Source of the DNA: an archaeon
GTDB taxonomy: Archaea > Hydrothermarchaeota > Hydrothermarchaeia > JALTZZ01 > JALUTC01
Assembly (NCBI GenBank): GCA_027051265.1
Contig: JALTZH010000151.1
Span: 1-13,059, forward strand
Length of the DNA: 13,059 bases
Reading direction: 5' to 3'
Made by a program: the position numbers and the translations under genes. The notes below the pieces were generated by a model. That model was not told the DNA's origin and did not search any database. It was given only the letters and a program-made list of their open reading frames with translations. Shown piece by piece: positions 7,049 to 13,059 of this stretch; positions within the stretch are counted from its first letter, which is position 1; each line of letters opens with the position of its first letter.

Positions 7049-7723
7049 ATGGAGATAATTGATTTTCATGTTCATTCAATACTAAGTGATGGCAGCTTAA
7101 CCATTGCCGAAATCGTGCAACGATATAAAAGATATAAATACAAGGGAGTTGCAATTACCGATCATGTTGATTTTTCAAACATTGAATTTGTCTTAAAATC
7201 TTTAAAGAAATTCTGTGAAAATTTTAAGGATGAAGATTTTATACTAATACCTGGAGTTGAAATAACACATGTAAAACCCGATAAAATTGATCGAATAATA
7301 AGAATAGCAAGAAAAAACGGTGCAAAATTAGTAATTGTACATGGTGAGACAATAGTAGAACCTGTAGAAAAAGGAACAAACTTTGCAGCAATAAAAGCAG
7401 GTGCCGATATTCTTGCTCATCCTGGATTTATTTCCGTCGATGAAGTAGAACTTGCAAGAGAAAACGACGTGTTTTTGGAACTAACATTTAGAAAGGGACA
7501 TTGCCTTACAAATGGTTATGTTGCCAAAGTAGCTAAGGAGAATGGATTGAATCTAATAGTTTCAACAGATATGCACGATCCCGATGATATGGTGGATACG
7601 AGAACATTTACACTTTTACCATTTGCTTCCGGACTTTCAAAGGAAGAAGGAAATAGAATTTTAAACGTTAATATAACTAAATTATTAAAAAAGATTGAAG
7701 ATTCGAAATATGAAATTCCTTGA
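7049..7723 (+). CDS. PHP-domain metal-dependent phosphoesterase
   Basis: A 224-residue PHP-family hydrolase of the archaeal group often labelled histidinol-phosphatase-like; the substrate is unknown. Nearly all metal ligands are visible: FHVHS (His7, His9), TDHVD (Asp38, His39), GVEITH (Glu71), VHGET (His98), AHPG (His124) and STDMHD (Asp174, His176), forming the trinuclear site of a distorted TIM barrel. The conserved VEPVEKGTN stretch follows VHGET. I place the start at ATG 7049, giving the standard MEIIDFHVHS opening; the frame extends 20 residues upstream, but that extension has no family match. No clear Shine-Dalgarno is present and an AT-rich box near 7014-7020 suits a nearly leaderless transcript. 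It overlaps gar1 by 14 bases and starts a four-gene overlapping cluster. A biosynthetic role in histidine is not supported by neighbours. Confidence 0.88.
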   Translation: MEIIDFHVHSILSDGSLTIAEIVQRYKRYKYKGVAITDHVDFSNIEFVLKSLKKFCENFKDEDFILIPGVEITHVKPDKIDRIIRIARKNGAKLVIVHGETIVEPVEKGTNFAAIKAGADILAHPGFISVDEVELARENDVFLELTFRKGHCLTNGYVAKVAKENGLNLIVSTDMHDPDDMVDTRTFTLLPFASGLSKEEGNRILNVNITKLLKKIEDSKYEIP

Positions 7724-7973
7724 GGTAAAGGTGGTAAAAAAAACAAAGAAAAGAAACTTATTGGCAAAGTCATCTAAAATTTTACCCAAAATATATTCTC
7801 CCGTTTATTATAACGACATGAAGATCGGATACGTTTCTGATATAATTGGTAACGTGGATGATCCTCTAATACTGATCCGTGTTGATAAAAATTATTTCGA
7901 AAAAATATCGGTTGGTGATTTTCTAAAAGTTGGTGGTGTATTTAATGAGAAGAGAAGAAAGAAAAAAAACTAG
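7710..7973 (+). CDS. gar1: H/ACA RNA-protein complex component Gar1
   Basis: An 87-residue Gar1, the small beta-barrel protein that binds Cbf5 in H/ACA RNPs and promotes substrate turnover in guided rRNA pseudouridylation. The core YSPVYYNDMKIGYVSDIIGNVDDPLILI fits the family's 'vyd....kiGkV.DIfGpv..Py..v' pattern, followed by the GDFL(K)V strand and a basic tail NEKRRKKKN. ATG at 7710 keeps the first strand (FLEVKVVKK); GTG at 7731, which has GAGGT just upstream, is an alternative giving 80 residues. Start and end overlap PHP and tfb by 14 and 29 bases. Adjacency of gar1 and tfb is common in archaea and supports the call, which would be weaker from this short, divergent sequence alone. Naf1-like proteins share the fold but are not expected in archaea. 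Confidence 0.85.
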   Translation: MKFLEVKVVKKTKKRNLLAKSSKILPKIYSPVYYNDMKIGYVSDIIGNVDDPLILIRVDKNYFEKISVGDFLKVGGVFNEKRRKKKN

Positions 7974-8946
7974 ATGTATTGATTGTGGAAATGATAAATT
8001 AATATATGATCATGCCAGAGGTGAAATCGTTTGTGAAGCATGTGGTGCTGTTCAGCCAGATAGTATTATAGATTTAGGTCAAGAGTGGAGAGCTTTTAAT
8101 CATGAACAATTAACCAAAAGATCAAGAGCTGGTAGTCCTTTAAATCCTTTGATACATGATTTTGGAATGTCTACGTTAATAGATGGTAGAAATAAGGATG
8201 CCTTTGGTAAAGAGTTAACGAACGAATCCAAAAAAATTATTCATAAAATTAAAAATATACACAAAAAATTAACAGCCGGATCACCAGCTGATAAATGTCT
8301 TATAAATGGTCTAAATTTAATAGATAGATATTGCACGTTTTTAGATTTATCAAATCAAGTAAAAAAAGATGCTGCTGAAATTTTTAGAAAGGTTTATCAA
8401 GAACGTTTAATAAGAGGTAGAAGTTTAGATGCCGTAGTTGCTGCATGTATTGCAATAGCCTGTAAAAGACAAAGGATTCCAAGAAGACATTCTGAAATAA
8501 TTGAAGTTGCAAATATCTCCAGAAAAGATTTATCCAGATGTATTAAGACTATCAGTAAAAAGTTGAAGATAAAGGTTACACCATTTTCGCCAGAAGATTT
8601 TATACCAAGATATGTAGCAAAGTTAAAACTATCCGGTCGTGTCAATAGTGTTGCTAGAAAAATAATACAAATGGCAAAAGAGGAAGGAACAACTTTAGGA
8701 AAGTCTCCCGAAAGTATATGCGGTGCAGCAATATATTTGGCATGTATCTTTTGTAAGGAGAAGAGAGCTCAAAAAGAAATAGCAAACACTTTAGAGATAA
8801 GCGATGTAACTTTAAGAAATAGAATAAAAGAATTATCAAGGATTATAAGAAGAAGACTTGACGAATTTCTATCTTTCTTAGCAAGTTTAAACATTTCTAT
8901 AGATTATATATATGAGGAAGAATTTCAAAATCTGCTGTTTAGCTGA
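7945..8946 (+). CDS. tfb: Transcription initiation factor B (TFB)
   Basis: The archaeal TFIIB homologue that binds the TBP-TATA complex and BRE, and recruits RNA polymerase. From ATG 7945 it is 333 residues. The N-terminal zinc ribbon has Cys11, Cys14, Cys30 and Cys33 (CIDCG ... CEACG). The B-reader/linker region follows (IIDLGQEWRAFNHEQ ... HDFGMSTLI), then two cyclin folds: one around SPADKCLINGLNLIDRYC to RRHSEIIEVANISR, the second from SPEDFIPRYVAKL to a helix-turn-helix AQKEIANTLEISDVTLRNRIKEL. In most TFBs the linker reads 'RtGaP.t..iHDkGLsT'; here Lys is Phe and Leu is Met, a mild deviation. GGTGGTG lies before the ATG inside gar1, indicating coupling. The frame is open 15 bases upstream but the ATG has the better ribosome site. 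Confidence 0.96.
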   Translation: MRREERKKTRCIDCGNDKLIYDHARGEIVCEACGAVQPDSIIDLGQEWRAFNHEQLTKRSRAGSPLNPLIHDFGMSTLIDGRNKDAFGKELTNESKKIIHKIKNIHKKLTAGSPADKCLINGLNLIDRYCTFLDLSNQVKKDAAEIFRKVYQERLIRGRSLDAVVAACIAIACKRQRIPRRHSEIIEVANISRKDLSRCIKTISKKLKIKVTPFSPEDFIPRYVAKLKLSGRVNSVARKIIQMAKEEGTTLGKSPESICGAAIYLACIFCKEKRAQKEIANTLEISDVTLRNRIKELSRIIRRRLDEFLSFLASLNISIDYIYEEEFQNLLFS

Positions 8947-9418
8947 TACCCATATTCCAGATAGAGCAGATAATCTTGAAGAAATTATTGAAAGAATAAA
9001 AGAATTCGATATCGACATGATATTTCATGCTGGAGATCTTACATCATTTGAAGTATATGAAAAATTAAATAAGTTGGCTAAGACTTATGCTGTTAGAGGA
9101 AATATGGATTACTTTTATGGTTTAAATAACTTTCCTGTGAAACAAAAAATCGAGATAGGAAACTTTAAGTTCTTGTTATTTCATGGTTCAGGAATTTATC
9201 CAAGAGGAGATGAATTACAACTCTATTACAAAACAAAAGAAGAAAATTGTAATATAATAGTAACTGGGCATACACATAAGCCAACGTTTAAAAAATTCAA
9301 AGACATATATATAATAAATCCAGGAAGTACAGGTGATCCGAGATATTACCATGGAACTTTTATGATCATTTATCTAGAAGAAAATGAATTGGATTACGAA
9401 TTAATTCTTTTAGACTAG
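8912..9418 (+). CDS. MJ0936/YfcE-type metallophosphoesterase
   Basis: A 168-residue calcineurin-like phosphodiesterase of the MJ0936/YfcE group, small cytosolic enzymes that hydrolyse phosphodiesters in vitro with Mn or Ni; the natural substrate is unknown. All dinuclear-metal motifs are in order: ADTHIPD (Asp12, His14), HAGD (Asp42), RGNMD (Asn64; most relatives have GNCD), FHG (His91), TGHTH (His120, His122), and then NPGSTGDPR. The length is the family's usual 160-180. ATG 8912 overlaps the end of tfb by 35 bases, with purine-rich AGAGG-like context absent, so translation probably depends on tfb. It is the last gene of the PHP-gar1-tfb cluster; a weak inverted repeat (9427-9439) and T5 follow its stop. 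Confidence 0.93.
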   Translation: MRKNFKICCLADTHIPDRADNLEEIIERIKEFDIDMIFHAGDLTSFEVYEKLNKLAKTYAVRGNMDYFYGLNNFPVKQKIEIGNFKFLLFHGSGIYPRGDELQLYYKTKEENCNIIVTGHTHKPTFKKFKDIYIINPGSTGDPRYYHGTFMIIYLEENELDYELILLD

Positions 9419-9503
9419 TATTTTTCGTTTAAAATAAACTACTTTGGGGTGAGATAGGAAGAAATAAACTCTTTTAAAATTTAGGTGGTCTATTAGTTAA
9501 AGA

Positions 9504-9992
9504 TTATCCGCCTTTTCTAAGATACCATCCCCTATCCATTAGATTCTTTATTACTTTTCCCATATATTTACCAATACCTAACGTTTCATGATGCTTGTTT
9601 AATACTAGACATCTTTCACCGTACTTAAATTTTTTAAAGGATTTTAAGATCGAGTTCTCAAATATATCTTTACCATATAAGAAAAGTTGCTCCGCTTTTT
9701 CGTTCACTATTATTTTATTCTTAGTAAACGGTTCTATTATAGATGCTAATTCCAAACTTAACAGGAAGAAATTCTTTTTTATTTCTCCAATGTATAAACC
9801 TAGACAATAAACTTCACGGTTTAGCTTCTTATAAATTTCGTATAAAAATTTATCCACAACAAAGATTTCTTTTCTACCAGTACTTACAACAAACAATTTG
9901 TTTCTGAAAATTTTTTTGAGAGAAATGTTAAATTCCTTTTCAAATTCTTTAAGAACATTCCATTCATCCTCATTTAACAATCTAAATTTCAT
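9504..9992 (-). CDS. nip7: Nip7-like ribosome biogenesis protein with PUA domain
   Basis: A 162-residue archaeal relative of Nip7, an RNA-binding protein needed for maturation of the large ribosomal subunit in eukaryotes; the archaeal role is presumed similar. The N-terminal half (MKFRLLNEDEWNVLKEFE, FVVSTGRKEIFVVDKFLYEIYK, YCLGLYIGEIKKNFFLLSLE) fits the pre-PUA domain, with the typical 'LG.yiGei' strand. The C-terminal half is a PUA domain: FLYGKDIFENSI, then GERCLVLNKHHETLGIGKYMG and a closing NLMDRGWYLRKGG, with the Dr-G-YLR ending seen across PUA proteins. Its ATG overlaps the gatB stop as ATGA, a classic sign of translational coupling. A relation to other PUA families (e.g. tRNA-guanine transglycosylase tails) is possible but the pre-PUA half points to Nip7. 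Confidence 0.85.
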   Translation of the reverse strand: MKFRLLNEDEWNVLKEFEKEFNISLKKIFRNKLFVVSTGRKEIFVVDKFLYEIYKKLNREVYCLGLYIGEIKKNFFLLSLELASIIEPFTKNKIIVNEKAEQLFLYGKDIFENSILKSFKKFKYGERCLVLNKHHETLGIGKYMGKVIKNLMDRGWYLRKGG

Positions 9993-11359
9993 CTTTTTAA
10001 ATATTGATTCAAATACTTTAATACAATTTGAGGTTTTACTCGACCTCTAGTTTTTTTCATAACTTGACCTATCAAATAGTTAACAGCTTCCTTTTTTCCT
10101 GATAAATAATCTTGTACTGCCTTTTTATGTTCGTTTATAACTTCTAGAACTATTTTTTGAACAATGTTTTCATCCGATATAACGTTTAGAAGTCCATGTT
10201 CTTTTGCTATTTCTCTAGGTGATTTCTTGTTGTTTATCATCTTTTCTATAATTTTCTTGCCAACCTTTGCTGTTATTTCTTCGTTTCTTATCATTTTTAA
10301 TAATTCCACAAGATGTTCCACTTTAATACCACTTTGGGTAAAAGTTAGGTCGTTGTATTCTAAGACTCTCTTTAATTCATCTTTTATCCAATATGCTGCA
10401 AATCTTGCATCCACATGTTTTGCAACTTCTTCGTAAACCTTTGCAAGTTCATACTCACTTGCAATGACTCTTGCAACATCTTCAGGTAAATTATATTTAA
10501 GCATTAACTTTTTCTCCTTCTCTTTAGGAGTTTCTGGTAATTTTTTCTTAATTTTCTCTAAAAACTCTTCCGTAATTTTTATGGGAAGAACATCTGGATC
10601 TGGTATATATCTATAATCCTCTGCATATTCCTTCAATCTCATGGGTTTAGTAATCATCTGATCTTCTATAAATGCTCGTGTTTCTCTTCTAATTTTTAAA
10701 CCTCTCTTTATCAAGTTTTTTTGTCTCATTATCTCGTATTTCAACGCCTTATAGACGCCTTTTATCGAATTGATATTTTTTATCTCTACTCTAGCTTGAT
10801 TTGAGATTGAAATATTAACATCAACTCTCATAGTTCCACCTTCTTTCCTCGTTTTATTACTGTAATCAAAGATCTTCATCAATTCTCTTAAAAATTCTCT
10901 TGCTTGCTCTGGTGATCTTATATCTGGTGCAGTTACGATTTCAATCAAAGGTACACCACATCTATTGTAATCTACCTTACCCGTTATTGGATCATATTTA
11001 CCCGGATCTTCTTCGAGATGAACTTCCCATATTTTAACCCCTGCAAGTTCTCCATTTACTCCTACTGGTGTTGATGTTCTTTGATAACCGTTAGGTAAAT
11101 CTGGATAATCATAATGTTTTCTTAAGAATATTATCTCTCTTTTAATTTCACATCCCAACATCATTGCTATTGTTATTGCACCCTCCAGTGCTTCTCTGTT
11201 AACAGCCATTGGTTTAGCCCCTGGTTGTCCTGTACATATTTCACATATATTACTATTGGGATCAGAATCTCTATAATTGGTTGAACAGTTACAGAATAAT
11301 TTTGTTCTTGTTGCAAGCTGTTCATGAATTTCAAATCCAATTTTTATCTCGTCAAGCAT
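9989..11359 (-). CDS. gatB: Glutamyl-/aspartyl-tRNA amidotransferase subunit B
   Basis: GatB binds misacylated Glu-tRNA(Gln) or Asp-tRNA(Asn), phosphorylates the acyl group with ATP and receives ammonia from GatA, so that Gln- or Asn-tRNA is formed. This 456-residue protein starts IKIGFEIHEQLATRTKLFCNCS, contains the zinc ligands of CNC and CEIC (about residues 23-42), HLEEDPGKYDP, YNRCGVPLIEIVTAPDIRSPEQAREFL, RVDVNISI, VEIKNINS, and a helical C-terminal YqeY-like tail (NYLIGQVMKKTRGRVKPQIVLKYL) that docks on the tRNA. The size fits GatB (about 470); GatE is about 600 and carries an AspRS-like insert that is missing here. No gatA or gatC is in the window. It starts only five bases after box D of the C/D sRNA, so sRNA processing should remove its leader. 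No clear Shine-Dalgarno is seen in this short leader. Confidence 0.95.
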   Translation of the reverse strand: MLDEIKIGFEIHEQLATRTKLFCNCSTNYRDSDPNSNICEICTGQPGAKPMAVNREALEGAITIAMMLGCEIKREIIFLRKHYDYPDLPNGYQRTSTPVGVNGELAGVKIWEVHLEEDPGKYDPITGKVDYNRCGVPLIEIVTAPDIRSPEQAREFLRELMKIFDYSNKTRKEGGTMRVDVNISISNQARVEIKNINSIKGVYKALKYEIMRQKNLIKRGLKIRRETRAFIEDQMITKPMRLKEYAEDYRYIPDPDVLPIKITEEFLEKIKKKLPETPKEKEKKLMLKYNLPEDVARVIASEYELAKVYEEVAKHVDARFAAYWIKDELKRVLEYNDLTFTQSGIKVEHLVELLKMIRNEEITAKVGKKIIEKMINNKKSPREIAKEHGLLNVISDENIVQKIVLEVINEHKKAVQDYLSGKKEAVNYLIGQVMKKTRGRVKPQIVLKYLNQYLKR

Positions 11360-11360
11360 A

Positions 11361-11418
11361 TGTATCAGAGCTCCAGATTATCATCATATTTCAGTCCGGA
11401 GTTCGTTCATCATAGATC
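11361..11418 (-). ncRNA. C/D box sRNA, dual 2'-O-methylation guide
   Basis: On the minus strand this gap reads, in order: box C ATGATGA (11413-11407), a 12-base guide ACGAACTCCGGA (11406-11395), box D' CTGA (11394-11391), a 3-base linker AAT, box C' ATGATGA (11387-11381), a second 12-base guide TAATCTGGAGCT (11380-11369) and box D CTGA (11368-11365). All four boxes are perfect and both spacers have the standard archaeal length of 12. Such RNAs, with L7Ae, Nop5 and fibrillarin, direct 2'-O-methylation at the target nucleotide opposite the fifth base before D or D'. The predicted marks are G in UCCG-G-AGUUCGU and C in AGCU-C-CAGAUUA. Box C overlaps the TGA stop of the preceding gene (TGATGA); box D ends five bases before gatB. 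It is probably cut from the operon transcript. RNA ends are estimated. Confidence 0.9.
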
Positions 11419-11700
11419 TTTAATCCTATCGTTATAATTTTGCACCTTATCTCTTCTATCATCTATTCTTATTTCTAATAAAACTCTACGTAAACCGAGT
11501 TGAAACATCTTTTCATGAGCTTCAAGTATTGAATTCAAACTGGATCTTAAATTTTCAGTTTCTATGACTGTAGACATTGCGTTAACATAAACCCTCTCAT
11601 TTTTTTCTCTTAATACTTTTATAAATTCTTTAACATATTTTCTCAATCCGGTATCTTTAGTTCCTAAAGGAATTATAGATACTTCAATAAATTTTTTCAT
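11410..11700 (-). CDS. MTH1187/YqgV-type (UPF0045) thiamine-binding family protein
   Basis: A 96-residue protein of the MTH1187 family, small ferredoxin-like-fold proteins related to the thiamine-binding YkoF domain; members are annotated as thiamine-binding, but the cellular role is not settled. The sequence shows the family plan: VSIIPLGTKDTGLRKYVKEFIKVL (first strand with Pro-Leu-Gly-Thr and helix), VYVNAMSTVIETENL (where relatives have 'pMgTviEGe'), AHEKMFQLGLRRVLLEIRIDDRRDK (helix and last strand with I-DDRRdK). Full-length: relatives are about 95-105 residues. It starts eight bases after the ppsA stop, and its stop codon is part of box C of the C/D sRNA. No thiamine transporter or riboswitch is nearby to support a thiamine role. 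Confidence 0.88.
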   Translation of the reverse strand: MKKFIEVSIIPLGTKDTGLRKYVKEFIKVLREKNERVYVNAMSTVIETENLRSSLNSILEAHEKMFQLGLRRVLLEIRIDDRRDKVQNYNDRIKDL

Positions 11701-11708
11701 AAGAAATA

Positions 11709-13059
11709 TTAATGTTTAACGTTTCTTAAGTTTCTGGATGCTTCTAATAATAATTTCTTTTCTTCTCTAGCAACAGTTTCTCTAACTAAAAAGATAGCAT
11801 CTGGATTTACGGATATGGAATCAATTCCTAATTTCACCAAAATCCTTGCCATTTCCGGATCACTTCCTGCTTGTCCACATATCGATGTTTCTACGTTATA
11901 TTTCTTGCACACATTTATGACATGCTCTACTAATTTTACTACTGCTGGATGTTTTTCACTGAAAAGTTTCTGTACGAGTTCATTATTTCTATCAATTCCA
12001 AGTGTTAGTTGTGTTAAATCATTAGTACCAAAAGATATAAAATCAATACCTGCTTTTCTTATTATATCTTCTATGATTATTGCTGATGCTGGAGTTTCAA
12101 CCATAATTCCTAGCTTAACATCTTTATGTGGTTCTAAACCAACCTCTTTCATTAATTCTTTTGCTCTAATAACTTCTTCAGGAGATATCACAAATGGAAG
12201 CATTATCCAAATATTATTAAGACCATTTTCTTTTATAAGTTTTTTAAATGCTCTTATTTGAGCTTTAAACAACTCTGGTTGGTCAAGGTCTCTCCTTATT
12301 CCGTGCCACCCCATCATAGGATTTGCTTCAACCGGTTCTTTCTCACCACCTTCTAGGTTTCTGTACTCATCTGTTCTCATATCTAATGTTCGTACAATTA
12401 CATATTTTGGATACATTATTCTCAATATCTCACCCAATTTCTCTGATAAAAGTCTTTCAAACTCGTCTAATTTATTTTCCTCTAAATACCATCGAGGATG
12501 TTTTCCACCGTGTGCAATCAAAAACTCCAATCGTAATAATCCTATACCATCAACATATTCCTTATATCTTTTAGCAATATCCGGGTGAGATGCGATCAAC
12601 AATATTTTTGTTGCGGTTATTTCCATTGGAACTAATTTGGTAACCTTTTTAACAACTTCCTCCTTTTCTTTCGCTTTTTCTTCTAATTCGATAGCACCTT
12701 CGTAAACGACACCTCTTGTAGCATCTACTGTAACGGTTTGACCATCGTGTAATATTTTCGTTGCTTCTCTCGTTCCAACAATACAGTTATGAGCTATTAG
12801 AGATAGAAAACCTTTTTGACAAATTACAACATAGTTTTCCGTATCTTCAACTTCTAGGTTATATACGTAATCTTTACCCAACATCTCACAAGATTTCACG
12901 CTTGCGAATTTAGTTTCAATCTTTTTCTCATCAACGATCCCACCATCTGCAAGTAGATGTTGTGAAATTTTAAGATTTGAAGTTAGTAAAGGAACGCCAT
13001 TTTCATAAACTTTTCCTATAGGAATCCAATGAAAATCATTATTGTTAAATACTAAAACG
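11709..13059 (-). CDS. ppsA: Phosphoenolpyruvate synthase, C-terminal part with intein (partial)
   Basis: PEP synthase makes phosphoenolpyruvate from pyruvate and ATP, the entry into gluconeogenesis (and pyruvate use). The frame is open from the stop at 11709 to the right edge, about 450 residues, so the apparent GTG start at 12899 is internal. From 13059 to 12786 it is the C-terminal part of an intein; the extein resumes at Cys 12785-12783 with CIVGTREATKILHDGQ, the end of the swivelling phosphohistidine domain. The TIM barrel follows: GIGLLRLEFLIAHGGKHPRW, VIVRTLDMRTDEYRNLEGGE, EANPMMGWHGIRRDL, LGIMVETPASA, SFGTNDLTQLTLGIDR and SICGQAGSDPEMA, whose Cys is the general acid. The phosphorylated His domain core and ATP-grasp domain lie beyond the window. 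It heads the minus-strand group with the MTH1187-type gene eight bases downstream. Confidence 0.95.
   Translation of the reverse strand, partial: VLVFNNNDFHWIPIGKVYENGVPLLTSNLKISQHLLADGGIVDEKKIETKFASVKSCEMLGKDYVYNLEVEDTENYVVICQKGFLSLIAHNCIVGTREATKILHDGQTVTVDATRGVVYEGAIELEEKAKEKEEVVKKVTKLVPMEITATKILLIASHPDIAKRYKEYVDGIGLLRLEFLIAHGGKHPRWYLEENKLDEFERLLSEKLGEILRIMYPKYVIVRTLDMRTDEYRNLEGGEKEPVEANPMMGWHGIRRDLDQPELFKAQIRAFKKLIKENGLNNIWIMLPFVISPEEVIRAKELMKEVGLEPHKDVKLGIMVETPASAIIIEDIIRKAGIDFISFGTNDLTQLTLGIDRNNELVQKLFSEKHPAVVKLVEHVINVCKKYNVETSICGQAGSDPEMARILVKLGIDSISVNPDAIFLVRETVAREEKKLLLEASRNLRNVKH
12786..13059 (-). mobile_element. Intein in PpsA, C-terminal part (probably endonuclease-free)
   Basis: About 91 residues of a Hint-type protein-splicing domain in frame within ppsA. 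Block F is YVYNLEVEDTENYVV and block G is SLIAHN, ending with the penultimate His and terminal Asn (codon 12788-12786) and followed by Cys as the +1 extein nucleophile; all C-terminal splicing residues are intact. Upstream, FHWIPIGKV and LKISQHLLADGGIVDEKK look like the strands after block B of the Hint fold ('gW....L..Gd.l...dG'). Between these and block F there is no room for a LAGLIDADG endonuclease, so it may be a mini-intein. The N-terminal splice blocks are beyond the right edge. The site is beside the conserved PpsA phosphohistidine domain, typical of inteins. Confidence 0.85.

Noticed and set aside
9419-9503. Gap between the phosphodiesterase and nip7 genes as an RNA gene
   Set aside because: Only a weak 5-base inverted repeat (GTTTA/TAAAC at 9427-9439) and AT-rich sequence; no tRNA or sRNA boxes. 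It probably only ends two convergent transcripts.
11815-12574. Open frames opposite ppsA on the plus strand
   Set aside because: Products are Ser/Phe/Leu-rich without motifs and lie fully over the well-conserved ppsA TIM barrel.
12897-12899. GTG at 12899 as the start of ppsA
   Set aside because: The frame is open upstream to the edge and encodes intein sequence in frame; a start here would cut an intein block and remove most of the enzyme.

Overview
The window is an AT-rich, gene-dense archaeal chromosome segment. The archaeal assignment rests on transcription factor B, a Gar1 pseudouridylation protein, a stand-alone Bud32 kinase, aEF-1beta, an archaeal GatB, a Nip7-type PUA protein, pantoate kinase (archaeal CoA route) and an archaeal dual-guide C/D box sRNA. 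Several genes have strong Shine-Dalgarno sites (GGAGGTGATC before glnK). A tungsten-type aldehyde:ferredoxin oxidoreductase suggests anaerobic, possibly thermophilic life; I cannot name the taxon from the sequence alone.

Layout, left to right. 1-2005: the start of hemD (minus, cut by the edge) diverges from an AOR-family oxidoreductase. 2051-2470: a 52-residue zinc-ribbon protein and aEF-1beta, probably co-transcribed. 2471-2929: an accessory-looking gap holding an H-type pseudoknot-like structure, a 40-residue VapB-like ribbon-helix-helix gene without a visible toxin, and an AT repeat/palindrome cluster. 2942-4457: bud32 overlapping a degenerate glutamyl-tRNA reductase homologue whose catalytic Cys is Ala. 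4452-6859 (minus): amtB, glnK and a pantoate kinase gene that is frameshifted at a T7 run. 7049-9418 (plus): PHP phosphoesterase, gar1, tfb and an MJ0936-type phosphodiesterase, each overlapping the next. 9504-13059 (minus): ppsA with an intein, an MTH1187-type protein, a C/D box sRNA in the intergenic gap, gatB and nip7.

Functionally, most genes serve translation, tRNA/rRNA modification and transcription (aEF-1beta, Bud32, Gar1, TFB, GatB, Nip7, C/D sRNA). A nitrogen module (AmtB/GlnK) is joined to CoA biosynthesis, and central metabolism appears as PpsA and AOR. The most interesting items are the GluTR pseudoenzyme, the C/D sRNA fitted between two genes with mutually complementary guides, the probably endonuclease-free intein in ppsA, the slippery-heptamer frameshift in the pantoate kinase gene, and the unexplained pseudoknot.
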